Assembly (NCBI GenBank): GCA_035546775.1
Contig: DASZWD010000020.1
Span: forward strand, 1-64,000
Reading direction: 5' to 3'
Length of the DNA: 64,000 nucleotides
From: Acidimicrobiales bacterium
GTDB taxonomy: Bacteria > Actinomycetota > Acidimicrobiia > Acidimicrobiales > JACCXE01
Positions 26,249 to 35,211 of the stretch are shown piece by piece. The notes under the pieces are model-generated. The model was not told the DNA's origin, ran no database searches, and saw only the letters and a list, made by a program, of their open reading frames with translations. A program made the position numbers and the translations under genes. Positions within the stretch are counted from its first letter, which is position 1. Every line of letters begins with the position of its first letter.

Positions 26249-26851
26249 ATGCATCTCGTGCCAACCTACATCGAGGCCTGGCAGCCCTCGGGGCCGGAGC
26301 GTGCGTCGCTTGACGGCGAGCGACTGTCGATCGGCAAGAGCCCGGCGAACGATCTCGTCGTGCGCGATGCCACGGCGTCGCGGTTGCACGCCGTCATCGA
26401 GCGCCTCGGCCCAGGCTGGGTGATCCGCGACCTCGGCAGCCGCAACGGCACCTTCGTAAACGGCGAGCGCATCGTGGCCGATCGCGCCCTGCGCGGTGGG
26501 GATGAGATCCGCGTGGGCGCGGCGCGGCTGATCCTGCGCACCGACAATGTGGCGGTCGGCGAGTCGTCCACCGCCGTGGTGAATCCCGCGCCCAACCTCA
26601 CCGCACGCGAGCGCGAGGTGCTGCGCGCCTTGTGCCGCCCGCTCCTCGCCGGCGACCTCCTTACTGCACCGGCGCCGGCGCGGGTCGTGGCCGACGAGTT
26701 GTTCCTGTCCGAAGAGGCGGTGAAGAAGCACTTGCAGCGGCTGTACGTGAAGTTCGGCATTGAAGGCGGATCGCCGGCCGAGCGGCGCACCCGGCTGGCA
26801 AACGAGGCGTTCCGGCGCGGCGCCGTCGGCATGGGGGATCTCGACCGTTGA
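26249..26851 (+). CDS. FHA domain-HTH transcriptional regulator
   Basis: A 200-residue protein with an N-terminal FHA domain (about residues 20-95; IGKSPANDLVV, ASRLHAVIE and DLGSRNGTFVNG are the phosphothreonine-pocket signatures). A C-terminal LuxR/GerE-like helix-turn-helix follows (about 112-180): LTAREREVLRALC, then VADELFLSEEAVKKHLQRLYVKFGI. The combination predicts a DNA-binding protein whose activity depends on recognising a phosphothreonine. The kinase gene directly downstream starts inside its stop codon (TTGA), so both are made together. No Shine-Dalgarno site precedes ATG 26249; GTG 26258 is an alternative start. Confidence 0.86.
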   Translation: MHLVPTYIEAWQPSGPERASLDGERLSIGKSPANDLVVRDATASRLHAVIERLGPGWVIRDLGSRNGTFVNGERIVADRALRGGDEIRVGAARLILRTDNVAVGESSTAVVNPAPNLTAREREVLRALCRPLLAGDLLTAPAPARVVADELFLSEEAVKKHLQRLYVKFGIEGGSPAERRTRLANEAFRRGAVGMGDLDR

Positions 26852-29190
26852 GCTTGGTGGCGGGCCGGTACGCGCTTCTCGAACAACTCGGTGCCGGTGG
26901 ACAGGGAACGGTCTTTCGCGCCGACGACACGCACACCGGTGAAGCGGTGGCACTCAAGCGACTCGACGGTCCGAGCGTCGCGCCCGTCGTGCCGCCGCAT
27001 CCCGGCGTCGTTGCTCGGCGCGGCGACGCGGTGCACGACGGTGCTTCATGGGCGGTCATGGACTGGATCGACGGCCGCAGTGCCGCGACGGACCTACGTG
27101 CGAACGGCCCATTGTTGGCCGACGAGGTTCTGCGCCTGCTCGCGGCGGTCGCCGACGCGCTCGAGCATCTGCACGCTCACGGTGTCGTTCACGGTGACGT
27201 GAAGCCGGCGAACATCGTCGTGCGCCGCGACGGCGCGCCCGTGCTCGTCGACCTCACGGCGCCGCGGCCTGGCCACGGCACCGACGGCTACCGCGCGCCG
27301 GAGGTCGCCGCGGGCGCCCTGCCGGGCGCTTCCGCCGACACCTATGGTCTCGCGGCGACCGCCGTCGCGCTGCTGACCGGCGACCCGCCGGCGGGCGCCG
27401 GCGCCGCGCTGAACTCGATCTCTCCCGTGTGGCGGCGCGGTCTCGCGACGGATCCGGCTCGGCGGCCGCGACCCACCGAACTCGTGGCCGCCGTCGCGGA
27501 AAGCACACCGTCCAACCTGCCCCCACCGCTGACGGACGGCGACCGGCCCGACGAATTGGCGCGCCTGTTGGAGCTGCTCGCAGCGCACCGGTTGGTGTCG
27601 GTGACGGGACTGGCGGGCGTTGGCAAGGCGCGGCTCGTCGTAGAGGCCGGTAACCATCTGCGGCATCGCTACCCCGGCGGAGTGTGGCGCGTGCGCGTCG
27701 ATGACGGACTGGTCCCCGCGTCGGTACGCGCGCTCTCCATGCCGGCGACGGCGGCGCTGGAGGACATAGCAGTGCGCCTCGGTGCTCTGCCCACGCTGTT
27801 CATCGTCGACGGCGCTGCGACGGCGGCGGAGGTCGACGAACTGCTGGCGGCGTGTAAAGGCATCGCGATGGTGCGCGCTGGCAAGGAGCCGCTGGGAATT
27901 GTGAACGAGGCCGTCGTTCCTTTGGTGCCCCGAGGCGAGGTTGTCCGCTTCGCGCTCTCCAAGGACGACCGGGCCGCGCTCGTGCGTTTGTCGACGTTCC
28001 GTGCGCCGTTCGACTCCGCCTTGGCCTGCGAGTTGGCATGCGTCGACGGTCCGCAGCTCTCCGATTTCGTGGCGCGCGGGCTGATCGAGGCGCTGGCGTC
28101 GGACACGTTCAGTGTCGCGTTCGAAGTCGGAGACGAAGACCTTGCGGTGCTGGCGGCCCTTCGCGCCTGGACGGCGAGGCGACTCGGGCACGGTGACATC
28201 CGGGCGTTCGAGCAAGCCCGTCCGCTGGTGGGTCGCGCCGTCGTGACGGGTGACGACGAATGGCTCGCCGAAGTGATCGCTGGATACGCCGACGAGGGGG
28301 TCTGCCGCGGTTTCGGAACGGAGGTTTACGCGGTACTCGACGCCGTTCGTGCCGCGCCCGGGACGTTCCCGCAGGCGTTCCGGCCTGCGTGTTTCGCCGA
28401 GGTGAGCAACCGCCACCTTCATCTCGAGGACATCACGGAGTGGGCGGCCCGCACCGGCGACGACGGAATTGCGGCGATCTGTGCGCTGCGCCATCTGGCG
28501 CGCCTCGACGACGACGAGTACACCGCGACGGAACTGCGCGGCCTGATCGCGACGTTTGTGGAAGTCGGCGACGAGTACACCGAAGCAGTGGCATGGGCTG
28601 ACCTCGGCATCACGCTCGCCGGCCGGGGCGACACGGAAGGAGGCGTCGCCGCGTTGCGCCGATCGGCCCATCTCGCGCAGGCTGCGCCCAACCCCTGGAC
28701 AGCGGGTATGGCGCACAACGCGCTGTCGACGCTCGTCGGCGTCGACCTGCGAGCGCCGGCGGCCGCGGCCGAGCACGCGCGCGAAGCGCTGGCGTGGTTC
28801 GAGCGCGCCGGCCATGCGATGCGCGTCTCCCAGGCGCGGGCCAACCTTGCGCTGTACACGTTTGACCTGGGTGCGCACGACGAAGCTCTTGACATCGCCG
28901 AGCGCGCCCTCGTCGACGCCGCCGCTTTAGGCGCACCCAGGTACGTCGTGGTCCCGCTGACGGTGATCGCCCTTGCCCATGCGAGCACGGATCCGGAGCG
29001 GACGCTGATGCTCATCGCCGCCGCGGACAACCTCGACCCTGGTCTCGGGACACGTCCACCCGACCGGGAACGTCTTGGTGCGGCGCGCATCGCTGCTCGC
29101 GCTGCGCTGGGTTCGGCGGCGGACGAAGTCGAGGCGCGGGGCGCGGCGCTCGATCTGCCGGCAGCGGTAGAGATAGCCCTTGCGCCCTAA
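26848..29190 (+). CDS. Ser/Thr protein kinase-ATPase-TPR multidomain protein
   Basis: A 780-residue protein. A Hanks-type kinase (about residues 1-220) has the Gly loop GAGGQG (15-20), Lys37, HGD-V-K-P-A-N (115-122) in place of HRDxKPxN, Asp135 in VDLT in place of DFG, and YRAPE. Only about 13 residues separate Lys37 from HPGVV, so the C-helix with its conserved Glu seems missing. A STAND/AAA-like ATPase follows; its Walker A reads GLAGVGKA (254-261), with Ala instead of Ser/Thr. The C-terminal 300 residues are helical TPR-like. TTG 26848 overlaps the FHA stop; TTG 26854 or GTG 26857 are alternatives. No membrane segment, unlike PknB. Probable partner of the FHA-HTH protein. Confidence 0.84.
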   Translation: MSLVAGRYALLEQLGAGGQGTVFRADDTHTGEAVALKRLDGPSVAPVVPPHPGVVARRGDAVHDGASWAVMDWIDGRSAATDLRANGPLLADEVLRLLAAVADALEHLHAHGVVHGDVKPANIVVRRDGAPVLVDLTAPRPGHGTDGYRAPEVAAGALPGASADTYGLAATAVALLTGDPPAGAGAALNSISPVWRRGLATDPARRPRPTELVAAVAESTPSNLPPPLTDGDRPDELARLLELLAAHRLVSVTGLAGVGKARLVVEAGNHLRHRYPGGVWRVRVDDGLVPASVRALSMPATAALEDIAVRLGALPTLFIVDGAATAAEVDELLAACKGIAMVRAGKEPLGIVNEAVVPLVPRGEVVRFALSKDDRAALVRLSTFRAPFDSALACELACVDGPQLSDFVARGLIEALASDTFSVAFEVGDEDLAVLAALRAWTARRLGHGDIRAFEQARPLVGRAVVTGDDEWLAEVIAGYADEGVCRGFGTEVYAVLDAVRAAPGTFPQAFRPACFAEVSNRHLHLEDITEWAARTGDDGIAAICALRHLARLDDDEYTATELRGLIATFVEVGDEYTEAVAWADLGITLAGRGDTEGGVAALRRSAHLAQAAPNPWTAGMAHNALSTLVGVDLRAPAAAAEHAREALAWFERAGHAMRVSQARANLALYTFDLGAHDEALDIAERALVDAAALGAPRYVVVPLTVIALAHASTDPERTLMLIAAADNLDPGLGTRPPDRERLGAARIAARAALGSAADEVEARGAALDLPAAVEIALAP

Positions 29191-29197
29191 AACGCTC

Positions 29198-29203
29198 TAT
29201 AAT
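29198..29203 (+). promoter_or_regulatory. -10 box (TATAAT) of the rimP-nusA operon
   Basis: A perfect TATAAT in otherwise GC-rich sequence lies 8 nt after the kinase stop. No standard -35 hexamer is seen at 17 bp. Transcription would start near 29210, giving a leader of about 85 nt that contains the terminator hairpin. Confidence 0.6.
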
Positions 29204-29237
29204 CGAACGCCGCAGTTCAAAACGTTCGACACCGGTT

Positions 29238-29273
29238 GAGCGTGGACTCCTTTGGGGTCCACGCTCTTTTATT
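29238..29273 (+). terminator. Intrinsic terminator/attenuator in the rimP-nusA leader
   Basis: A 13-bp stem (29238-29250 with 29254-29266, one T-G wobble) closes on a TTT loop and is followed by TTTTATT, a textbook intrinsic terminator. It lies downstream of the TATAAT box and 20 nt before the rimP ATG, so it would terminate the operon's own leader as well as read-through from the kinase gene. A second inverted repeat (TCGAACG 29203-29209 / CGTTCGA 29223-29229) lies just upstream. NusA-dependent termination in the leader of the nusA operon is known in Bacillus; the same logic here is inference. Confidence 0.8.
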
Positions 29274-29293
29274 GCACCTTGAAAGGAGAGGGG

Positions 29294-29776
29294 ATGGAGT
29301 TCGCCGACACCGTGCGCACGCTCGTCGAACCGGCCCTCGCCGCCAAGGGCTACGAAGTGTTCGACGTGGAATTCGGTGGCGGTCGCCTCGTCGTAACCGT
29401 CACTCGGCCCGGCCAGGCCCTCGACCTCGAGGCCCTCACCGAGGCCAACCACGTCGTGTCGGACCTGCTCGACGAGCACGACCCGATCCCGGCCGACCAC
29501 TACCTGCTCGAGGTGTCGAGCCCGGGGCTCGAACGGGCCCTGCGCACGCCCGCGCACTTCCACGGCGCCCTCGGCGAGACGGTCAGCATCAAGACGAAGC
29601 CACACGTCGAAGGGGAACGTCGGCACCAGGGCCTGCTCGAGGCCGCCGACGACACCGGCGTGTCGGTTGGCGGCCGCAGGTTCAGTTACGCCGACATCGA
29701 GAAGGCCCGGACCGTGTTCGTCTGGGGCCCCGCACCGAAGCCCACGACCAAGAAGAAGAAAGTCGCCTCCACATGA
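29294..29776 (+). CDS. rimP: Ribosome maturation factor RimP
   Basis: A 160-residue RimP needed for 30S subunit assembly. Recognised by TVRTLVEPALAAKGYEVFDVEF, the HYLLEVSSPGLERAL signature, and a C-terminal Sm-like domain ending in a Lys-rich tail (TTKKKKV). Start ATG 29294 follows AAAGGAGAGGGG; an in-frame ATG-like opening further upstream runs through the terminator and is rejected. Its TGA overlaps nusA (ATGA). Confidence 0.95.
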   Translation: MEFADTVRTLVEPALAAKGYEVFDVEFGGGRLVVTVTRPGQALDLEALTEANHVVSDLLDEHDPIPADHYLLEVSSPGLERALRTPAHFHGALGETVSIKTKPHVEGERRHQGLLEAADDTGVSVGGRRFSYADIEKARTVFVWGPAPKPTTKKKKVAST

Positions 29777-30963
29777 ACGCTGATTTCCTCGACGCTCTGC
29801 AATTGCTCGCCCGCGAAAAGGGCATCTCGGTCGACACGCTGCTCGACGCGCTGGCGAACGCCCTGGTCGCCGCCTACAAGCGGCTCGACACCGCGGCGGA
29901 AGAAGCCGTCGTCACCATCGATCCCGACACCGGCGAGATCAAGGTGTACGGCCAGGAACTCGACGAGGACGGCAACGTCGTGCGCGAGTGGGACGACACG
30001 CCTGAGGACTTCGGCCGCATCGCGGCGCAGACGGCGAAGCAGGTCGTGCTCCAGCGCATCCGTGAAGCCGAGCGCGACATGAAGTACGAGGAGTACGCCG
30101 GGCGCGAGGGCGACATCGTCACCGGCATCATCCAGCAGTCCGACAACCGCTACACGCTCCTCGACTTGGGCAAGGTCGAGGCGCTGATGCCGCAGGCCGA
30201 GCAGGTGCCCTACGAGCGCTACGAGCACGGCAGCCGCCTCAAGGCCTACATCGTCGAAGTGCGCAAGACCACCAAGGGTCCCCAGATCGTCGTGTCGCGC
30301 ACCCACCCCGGTCTGATCAAGCGCCTGTTCGAGCTCGAAGTGCCCGAGATCGCCGGCGGCGTCGTCGAGATCAAGGCCGCGGCGCGCGAGCCGGGGCATC
30401 GCACCAAGATCGCCGTGTGGTCGAACGACCCCAACGTCGACCCCGTTGGTGCGTGCGTCGGCGCTCGGGGTGCCCGCGTGCGCATGGTCACCAACGAGCT
30501 GCGCGGGGAGAAGGTCGACATCGTGCCGTTCAGCGAGGACCAGCAGGAGTTCGTCATGCGCGCCCTCCAGCCGGCCAAGGTAAAGGAAGTCCGCCTCGAC
30601 GAGGAGACGGGCACGGCCACCGTCATCGTCCACGACTTCCAGCTCAGCCTCGCCATCGGCAAAGAAGGCCAGAACGCCCGTCTGGCGGCGCGTCTGACGG
30701 GCTGGCGCATCGACATCAAGTCCGAAACCCAGATCGCCGAGGAAGAAGCCGGGTACGGCGGCGAGGAATGGGCCGAAGGCGAGTGGGTCACCGACCCGGA
30801 TACGGGCGAAATGGTCTGGAAGTCCGCCGAGGGTGACGTGGTCTCGGCCGCCGAGTACGCCGCGGCGGAGGAAGCCGTCGAGGAAGACGAGATCAAAGAG
30901 CTGATGGAAGAGCCGGCCGCCGTCGAACTGTCGGGGGCGACTGAAAGCGAGGCCGACGCATAA
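29773..30963 (+). CDS. nusA: Transcription termination/antitermination factor NusA
   Basis: A 396-residue NusA. The order is an N-terminal RNA-polymerase-binding domain, an S1 domain (GDIVTGIIQQ...LGKVEALMP, about residues 115-180), and two KH domains (KIAVWSNDPNVDPVGACVGARGAR; LSLAIGKEGQNARLAARLTGW). A Glu-rich tail (about 320-396) replaces the acidic repeats of proteobacterial NusA. The start ATG 29773 lies in the rimP stop. The stop codon TAA shares bases with the presumed start of ylxR. Confidence 0.97.
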   Translation: MNADFLDALQLLAREKGISVDTLLDALANALVAAYKRLDTAAEEAVVTIDPDTGEIKVYGQELDEDGNVVREWDDTPEDFGRIAAQTAKQVVLQRIREAERDMKYEEYAGREGDIVTGIIQQSDNRYTLLDLGKVEALMPQAEQVPYERYEHGSRLKAYIVEVRKTTKGPQIVVSRTHPGLIKRLFELEVPEIAGGVVEIKAAAREPGHRTKIAVWSNDPNVDPVGACVGARGARVRMVTNELRGEKVDIVPFSEDQQEFVMRALQPAKVKEVRLDEETGTATVIVHDFQLSLAIGKEGQNARLAARLTGWRIDIKSETQIAEEEAGYGGEEWAEGEWVTDPDTGEMVWKSAEGDVVSAAEYAAAEEAVEEDEIKELMEEPAAVELSGATESEADA

Positions 30964-31217
30964 CGCCGCGGCGGACCTGCATCGGCTGTGGACGAGTCGA
31001 TGCGCCGGGCCCGCTCGCCCGGATCGTGGCCACGCCTGCGGGCGAGGTGCGCTGGAGCGAGGTGTCGGCCGGGCGAGGTGCGTGGCTGTGCGTTGACTCG
31101 CCGGACTGCATCGAAATAGCCAAACGGCGCAAAGCGTTCACAAGGGCGCTGCGCACCGAAATCACGGGCGATCCGGCAATACAACTCAAGGCACCTGGCG
31201 AAGTTATGAGAAGCTAG
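30960..31217 (+). CDS. ylxR: YlxR/DUF448 family nucleic-acid-binding protein with no standard start codon at the expected site
   Basis: The frame after nusA encodes PRRTCIGCGRV, then GRGAWLCVDSPDCIEIAKRRKAFTRALR, the full YlxR (DUF448) pattern. YlxR binds RNA or acts as a nucleoid-linked regulator in other bacteria. An in-frame TGA at 30942-30944 limits the start, and no ATG, GTG or TTG exists before the CxxC motif; the first is GTG 31026, which would delete it. ATA at 30960 overlaps the nusA stop as ATAA, exactly where an ATGA junction would be expected. Either ATA is used, or a ribosome slips from nusA, or base 30962 is an error (G would give ATG and still stop nusA). Length from 30960 is 85 residues. 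Confidence 0.75.
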   Translation: MTPRRTCIGCGRVDAPGPLARIVATPAGEVRWSEVSAGRGAWLCVDSPDCIEIAKRRKAFTRALRTEITGDPAIQLKAPGEVMRS

Positions 31218-31244
31218 AAGGCCGCATTTACAAGAAGGAACGAT

Positions 31245-34181
31245 TTGCCTCAGAAGAAGATTCGAGTGCACGAGCTCGCCAAAGAGCTCGGGATGACGAA
31301 CCAAGAGACACTCGATTTGGCGATCGCGCTCGGAATCGGGGTCAAGACCCACTCCTCGAGCATCGAAGACGCCCAGGCCGACCGCGTCCGTCGTCGCGCC
31401 GATGCCGACGGCCTACGCCGCGAGGTCCAGCCCGAAGAGCCGGCGCCCGTCAAGAAGACCTCCGCCAAGAAGGCCGCCGCGGCGAAGAAAGCTGCGCCCA
31501 AGGAAGAGGCGGCTCCGGTCGAGCCGGCCGCCGAGGCGCCTGCCCCGGTCGAGCCCGCGCCGGCCCCCGCACCCGCCGCCGTCGAGCCGGCCGAGGAGCC
31601 GCTGGCGCCGGCTGCTGCTGCGCCGCCGGCTCCCGAGCCATCGACGCGGGTCACCACCGGCCGCGTCGTCACGTCACGCCCCGCGAGCGAAGTCATCGCG
31701 CCGCGTCCGGCGCCGGTCGAACCGCCGCGTCCGCCAGCCACGCCGCGGCCGTCGGGTCCCGGCAGCCTCGATGGCCCGCCACGCCCGCGTCCAGTGGCCC
31801 CGGCCCAGCAGCCGGCCGCGGCTGCGCCGGCGCCGGCCCCGATCGCGCCGCCTGAAGGCGACACCCCACTTGCGCCCGCGGCTTCCGCGGCGCCTGCCGG
31901 CGCGCCGACTGCGCCCGCCACGCCGCGCCCGCCGATGTCGTCGAGCGGCAAGCCGATCCCGCCGCCTCCCGGTCCGCCCCGTTCGGCCAGTGGCAAGCCG
32001 ATCCCGCCGCCTCCGGGCGTGCGGCGTCCGCTCGGCGCCGGCGGTCCCGGTGGTGGCCCTGGTGGGCCCCGCACGGGCGCACCTGGCCGTGGCGGTCCCG
32101 GGATGGGTGCCGGCCGTCCCGGTGGCCCTGGTGGCGCCCGCACCGGTGGTCCCGGTGGTGGCGGCGGTGGCTATCGCGGTGGTCCCGGTGGTGGCGGGGG
32201 TGGCGGCGGCTTCGGCGCCGGCTTCGGCACCCGTGGTGGCCCCCAAGCCGGCGGCCCCGGTGGCCGTCCCGGTGGCGGTGGCCCCGGTCAACGTGGGCGT
32301 CAGGGAGGCGCGCGTCGCCGTCGGCGTCGTCGCGATATGGAGGAGCTCGGGCCCAGCGCGGTAACGAGTTACACGCCGTCCAACGCGCCGGTCCCCGAAG
32401 GCGAAGTCATCATCGAGCGCGGCTCGTCGGCCCAGGAGGTCGGTCCCAAGCTGAACCGCACCGCCGGCGACGTCGTCCGCTTCCTGTTCCAGCAGGGCGA
32501 GATGGTCACGGCCACGCAGTCGCTCAGCGACGACGCCATCGAGTTGTTCGCCGTCGAACTCGGCGCCACCATCCGTCTCGTCGACCCCGGTCTCGAGCGC
32601 GAGGCGGAACTGACGGCCAAGTACTTCGACGACGAGGACGAGGACGAGGCTGATCTGCGGCCGCGCCCGCCGATCATCACGGTCATGGGTCACGTCGACC
32701 ACGGCAAGACGCTGCTGCTCGACCGCATCCGCAACGCCAACGTCGTCGCCGGTGAGGCCGGTGGCATCACGCAGCACATCGGTGCGTACCAGACGGAGAA
32801 AGACGGCCGTCTGATCACCTTCATCGACACGCCGGGCCACGAAGCCTTCACGGCCATGCGCGCCCGCGGCGCGGACGTCACCGACATCGTCATCCTGATC
32901 GTCGCCGCCGACGACGGCGTCATGCCGACCACCATCGAGGCCATCGACCACGCCAAGGCGGCCGAGGTGCCGATCGTGGTGGCCATCAACAAGATCGACC
33001 GCGAGAACGCCAACCCCGATCGCGTCATGCAGCAGCTGTCCGAGCAAGGCCTCACGCCCGAAGCCTGGGGCGGCGACACCATCGTCGTGCAGATCTCGGC
33101 GCTGCAGAGCCTCGGCATCGACGACCTGCTCGAGCAGATCCTGCTCGTGGCCGACGTGCAGCTGGCCGACGAACTCGTGGCCAATCCCGAAGGCGCCTGC
33201 CGCGGCGTGGTGCTGGAGGCCAACCTCGACACCGGACGCGGCCCGGTCGCGACCGTCATCGTCGAGAACGGCACGCTGCGGGTGGGCGACACGCTGCTCG
33301 CGGGCGCAGCGTGGGGCCGCGTGCGCGCCCTCGTCGACGACAAGGGCGACAACGTGAAGGAGGCGTTGCCGTCGACGCCGGTGCAGGTGCTCGGTCTCAA
33401 CGACGTGCCCGCGGCGGGCGACGACTTCCGCGTCGCCGACGACAAGGCGGCCAAGATTCTCGCCGAGCATCGCGAGCAGCGACAGCGCTTCGCCGGCCTC
33501 GCATCCAGTGCGGCGGCGACGGGTGGCGGCGCCAAGCTCGAGGACATCTTCGAGCAGATCCAGCGCGGCGAGACCGCCACGCTCAACGTCATCCTCAAGG
33601 CCGACGTGCACGGCTCGATGGAGGCGGTCACGGCGTCGCTGCGCAAGCTCGAACGCGACGAAGTGAAGCTCGCTTTCGTGCGCCGCGCCGTCGGCGGCAT
33701 CACCGAATCCGACATCACGCTGGCGGCCACGTCCGGTGCCACGATCATCGGCTTCAACGTGCGTCCGGACCGCAAGGCCCGTGAACTCGCCGAGAACCTC
33801 GGCGTGGAGATGCGTCTCTACGAGATCATCTACAAGCTGCTCGAGGATCTCGAAGCCGCCATGGTCGGCATGCTCAAGCCGGAGTACGAGGAAGTCGTCA
33901 CCGGCGAAGCCGAGGTCCGCGAAGTCTTCTCGACGCCGCGGGGCAAGGTGGCCGGTTGCTACGTCCAGTCGGGCGTCATCACCCGCAACTCGAAGGTGCG
34001 CTACCTGCGCGAGGGCACGATCATCTGGAAGGGCACGCTGCCGTCGCTGCGGCGCTTCAAGGACGACGTGCGCGAAGTGCAGGCCGGCTTCGAATGCGGC
34101 ATGTTGCTCTCCGACTTCTCCGACCTTCAGGTCGGCGACGTCATCGAGACGTTTGAGGAGCGGGAGATTCCTCGCTCGTAG
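31245..34181 (+). CDS. infB: Translation initiation factor IF-2
   Basis: A 978-residue IF-2 starting at TTG 31245 with AAGGA upstream. The N-terminal domain ([20 protein letters not shown]) is followed by a very long Ala/Pro- and then Gly/Pro/Arg-rich linker (about residues 65-365) with repeated GGPGG and KPIPPPPG units. The second IF2-N module, the GTPase (G1 GHVDHGKT at 482-489, [20 protein letters not shown]) and the C-terminal fMet-tRNA-binding domains follow in normal order. The linker is longer than in most bacteria but usual for actinobacteria. The last 41 nt overlap a convergent minus-strand gene. Confidence 0.97.
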   Translation: MPQKKIRVHELAKELGMTNQETLDLAIALGIGVKTHSSSIEDAQADRVRRRADADGLRREVQPEEPAPVKKTSAKKAAAAKKAAPKEEAAPVEPAAEAPAPVEPAPAPAPAAVEPAEEPLAPAAAAPPAPEPSTRVTTGRVVTSRPASEVIAPRPAPVEPPRPPATPRPSGPGSLDGPPRPRPVAPAQQPAAAAPAPAPIAPPEGDTPLAPAASAAPAGAPTAPATPRPPMSSSGKPIPPPPGPPRSASGKPIPPPPGVRRPLGAGGPGGGPGGPRTGAPGRGGPGMGAGRPGGPGGARTGGPGGGGGGYRGGPGGGGGGGGFGAGFGTRGGPQAGGPGGRPGGGGPGQRGRQGGARRRRRRRDMEELGPSAVTSYTPSNAPVPEGEVIIERGSSAQEVGPKLNRTAGDVVRFLFQQGEMVTATQSLSDDAIELFAVELGATIRLVDPGLEREAELTAKYFDDEDEDEADLRPRPPIITVMGHVDHGKTLLLDRIRNANVVAGEAGGITQHIGAYQTEKDGRLITFIDTPGHEAFTAMRARGADVTDIVILIVAADDGVMPTTIEAIDHAKAAEVPIVVAINKIDRENANPDRVMQQLSEQGLTPEAWGGDTIVVQISALQSLGIDDLLEQILLVADVQLADELVANPEGACRGVVLEANLDTGRGPVATVIVENGTLRVGDTLLAGAAWGRVRALVDDKGDNVKEALPSTPVQVLGLNDVPAAGDDFRVADDKAAKILAEHREQRQRFAGLASSAAATGGGAKLEDIFEQIQRGETATLNVILKADVHGSMEAVTASLRKLERDEVKLAFVRRAVGGITESDITLAATSGATIIGFNVRPDRKARELAENLGVEMRLYEIIYKLLEDLEAAMVGMLKPEYEEVVTGEAEVREVFSTPRGKVAGCYVQSGVITRNSKVRYLREGTIIWKGTLPSLRRFKDDVREVQAGFECGMLLSDFSDLQVGDVIETFEEREIPRS

Positions 34182-35211
34182 GCCGCGGGTCGAGGCGGCG
34201 GATGCCAAGTCCGCTCGCCACGGCGATACCGACTCCCAATCCGAACGACGCCGCCACGATCGGCCGCGCCACCGCGGCTGACAGGGCGAAGGGCACCTGT
34301 GAGCGCGAGAGCACGCTGAAGTCGGCGAGACCGCCGACCACGGCGACGATGAGGCCGCAGAACACCGCGGCGAAGAAGCCGTCGACACGCTTGCGCGCCA
34401 GCAACCACACGCCGAGCGCGCCCACGGCCCACGCCGGGATCGACACGATCGACGACGCAAACGTCTGGGCGATGTGCACGCCGAGCCCGCCGGCGTTGGC
34501 GAAGCCGATGGCGAGCGAGTGCACGATGTCGATGACGACGAGCGCGGCGGTCGCGAGCAGCACCGGCACGAACGGTGCAACGAGCAGCGACACCCCTATG
34601 ACGACGACGAGCAGCACCAGTGCCAACAGCAACATCGGCGCCGGCGACGGCCCGGGCACCCACACCAGCGAACCGTGGGCGATGGCCGTCGTCGTCAGGT
34701 CGGTGACTTTGATCTGCCAGTCGTCCTGAACCACATGGCGTTCCCCCGGGTGTTGCCGGATCGGCAGCGGATTGATGCCGCCCATGAAGTGGATGCGATG
34801 GTCGTGCCAGCGCGCCACCTGCCCGCTCGCCACCTTGTGCCACACCGGCTGCTTGCGCGGATCGACGTCGGCAGGTGGGTTCGTGGTGCCCTGACGTGTC
34901 TTGTTGATGTAGGTGGCAGGGGAGTTGAGGTTCTGGAAGACGCCGCGCTTGTCGATGCGCAGGTACTGCTCGTCGACGTAGCCGAGCACGTAGATCGTCT
35001 TGGTGCCGGTGTAGCGCACCTCCACGCGGCTTCCGGCCTCGATGACCTTGATGTGCAGGCCCGGCAGCGTCGGCGACACGCGCGTGAGCGTCGTCTTGTA
35101 GTTGGTGGCGCCCGTGCCCGCGACGGTGTGGGCGAACGCCGGTGACGCCCCTGCCATCAGGAAAGACGCGGCGATCACTACGGTCACGATGATGCGGCGC
35201 ATGCGAGTCAT
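34141..35211 (-). CDS. Exported His-starting domain plus multi-helix membrane protein, possible copper handling
   Basis: A 356-residue protein starting at ATG 35211, with AGGAG 7 nt upstream. A signal peptide (IIVTVVIAASFLMAGASPAFA) would leave histidine as the first mature residue (HTVAGTG), as in CopC-like, YcnI and other copper-binding proteins. The external part (to about residue 190) has a His-rich stretch (WHKVASGQVARWHDHRIHFMGG). Then five or six membrane helices follow (about 195-345). No named family was recognised; copper is inferred from the N-terminal His, the His-rich loop and the divergent YcnI-like neighbour. The 3' end overlaps infB by 41 nt and the start overlaps the divergent gene. 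Confidence 0.65.
   Translation of the reverse strand: MTRMRRIIVTVVIAASFLMAGASPAFAHTVAGTGATNYKTTLTRVSPTLPGLHIKVIEAGSRVEVRYTGTKTIYVLGYVDEQYLRIDKRGVFQNLNSPATYINKTRQGTTNPPADVDPRKQPVWHKVASGQVARWHDHRIHFMGGINPLPIRQHPGERHVVQDDWQIKVTDLTTTAIAHGSLVWVPGPSPAPMLLLALVLLVVVIGVSLLVAPFVPVLLATAALVVIDIVHSLAIGFANAGGLGVHIAQTFASSIVSIPAWAVGALGVWLLARKRVDGFFAAVFCGLIVAVVGGLADFSVLSRSQVPFALSAAVARPIVAASFGLGVGIAVASGLGIRRLDPRPTSEESPAPQTSR

Noticed and set aside
31695-32340. GGTCCCGGTGG-like DNA repeats in infB as a mobile or CRISPR-like repeat
   Set aside because: They encode the Gly/Pro linker of IF-2, vary in length and are in frame; no spacers or array structure.
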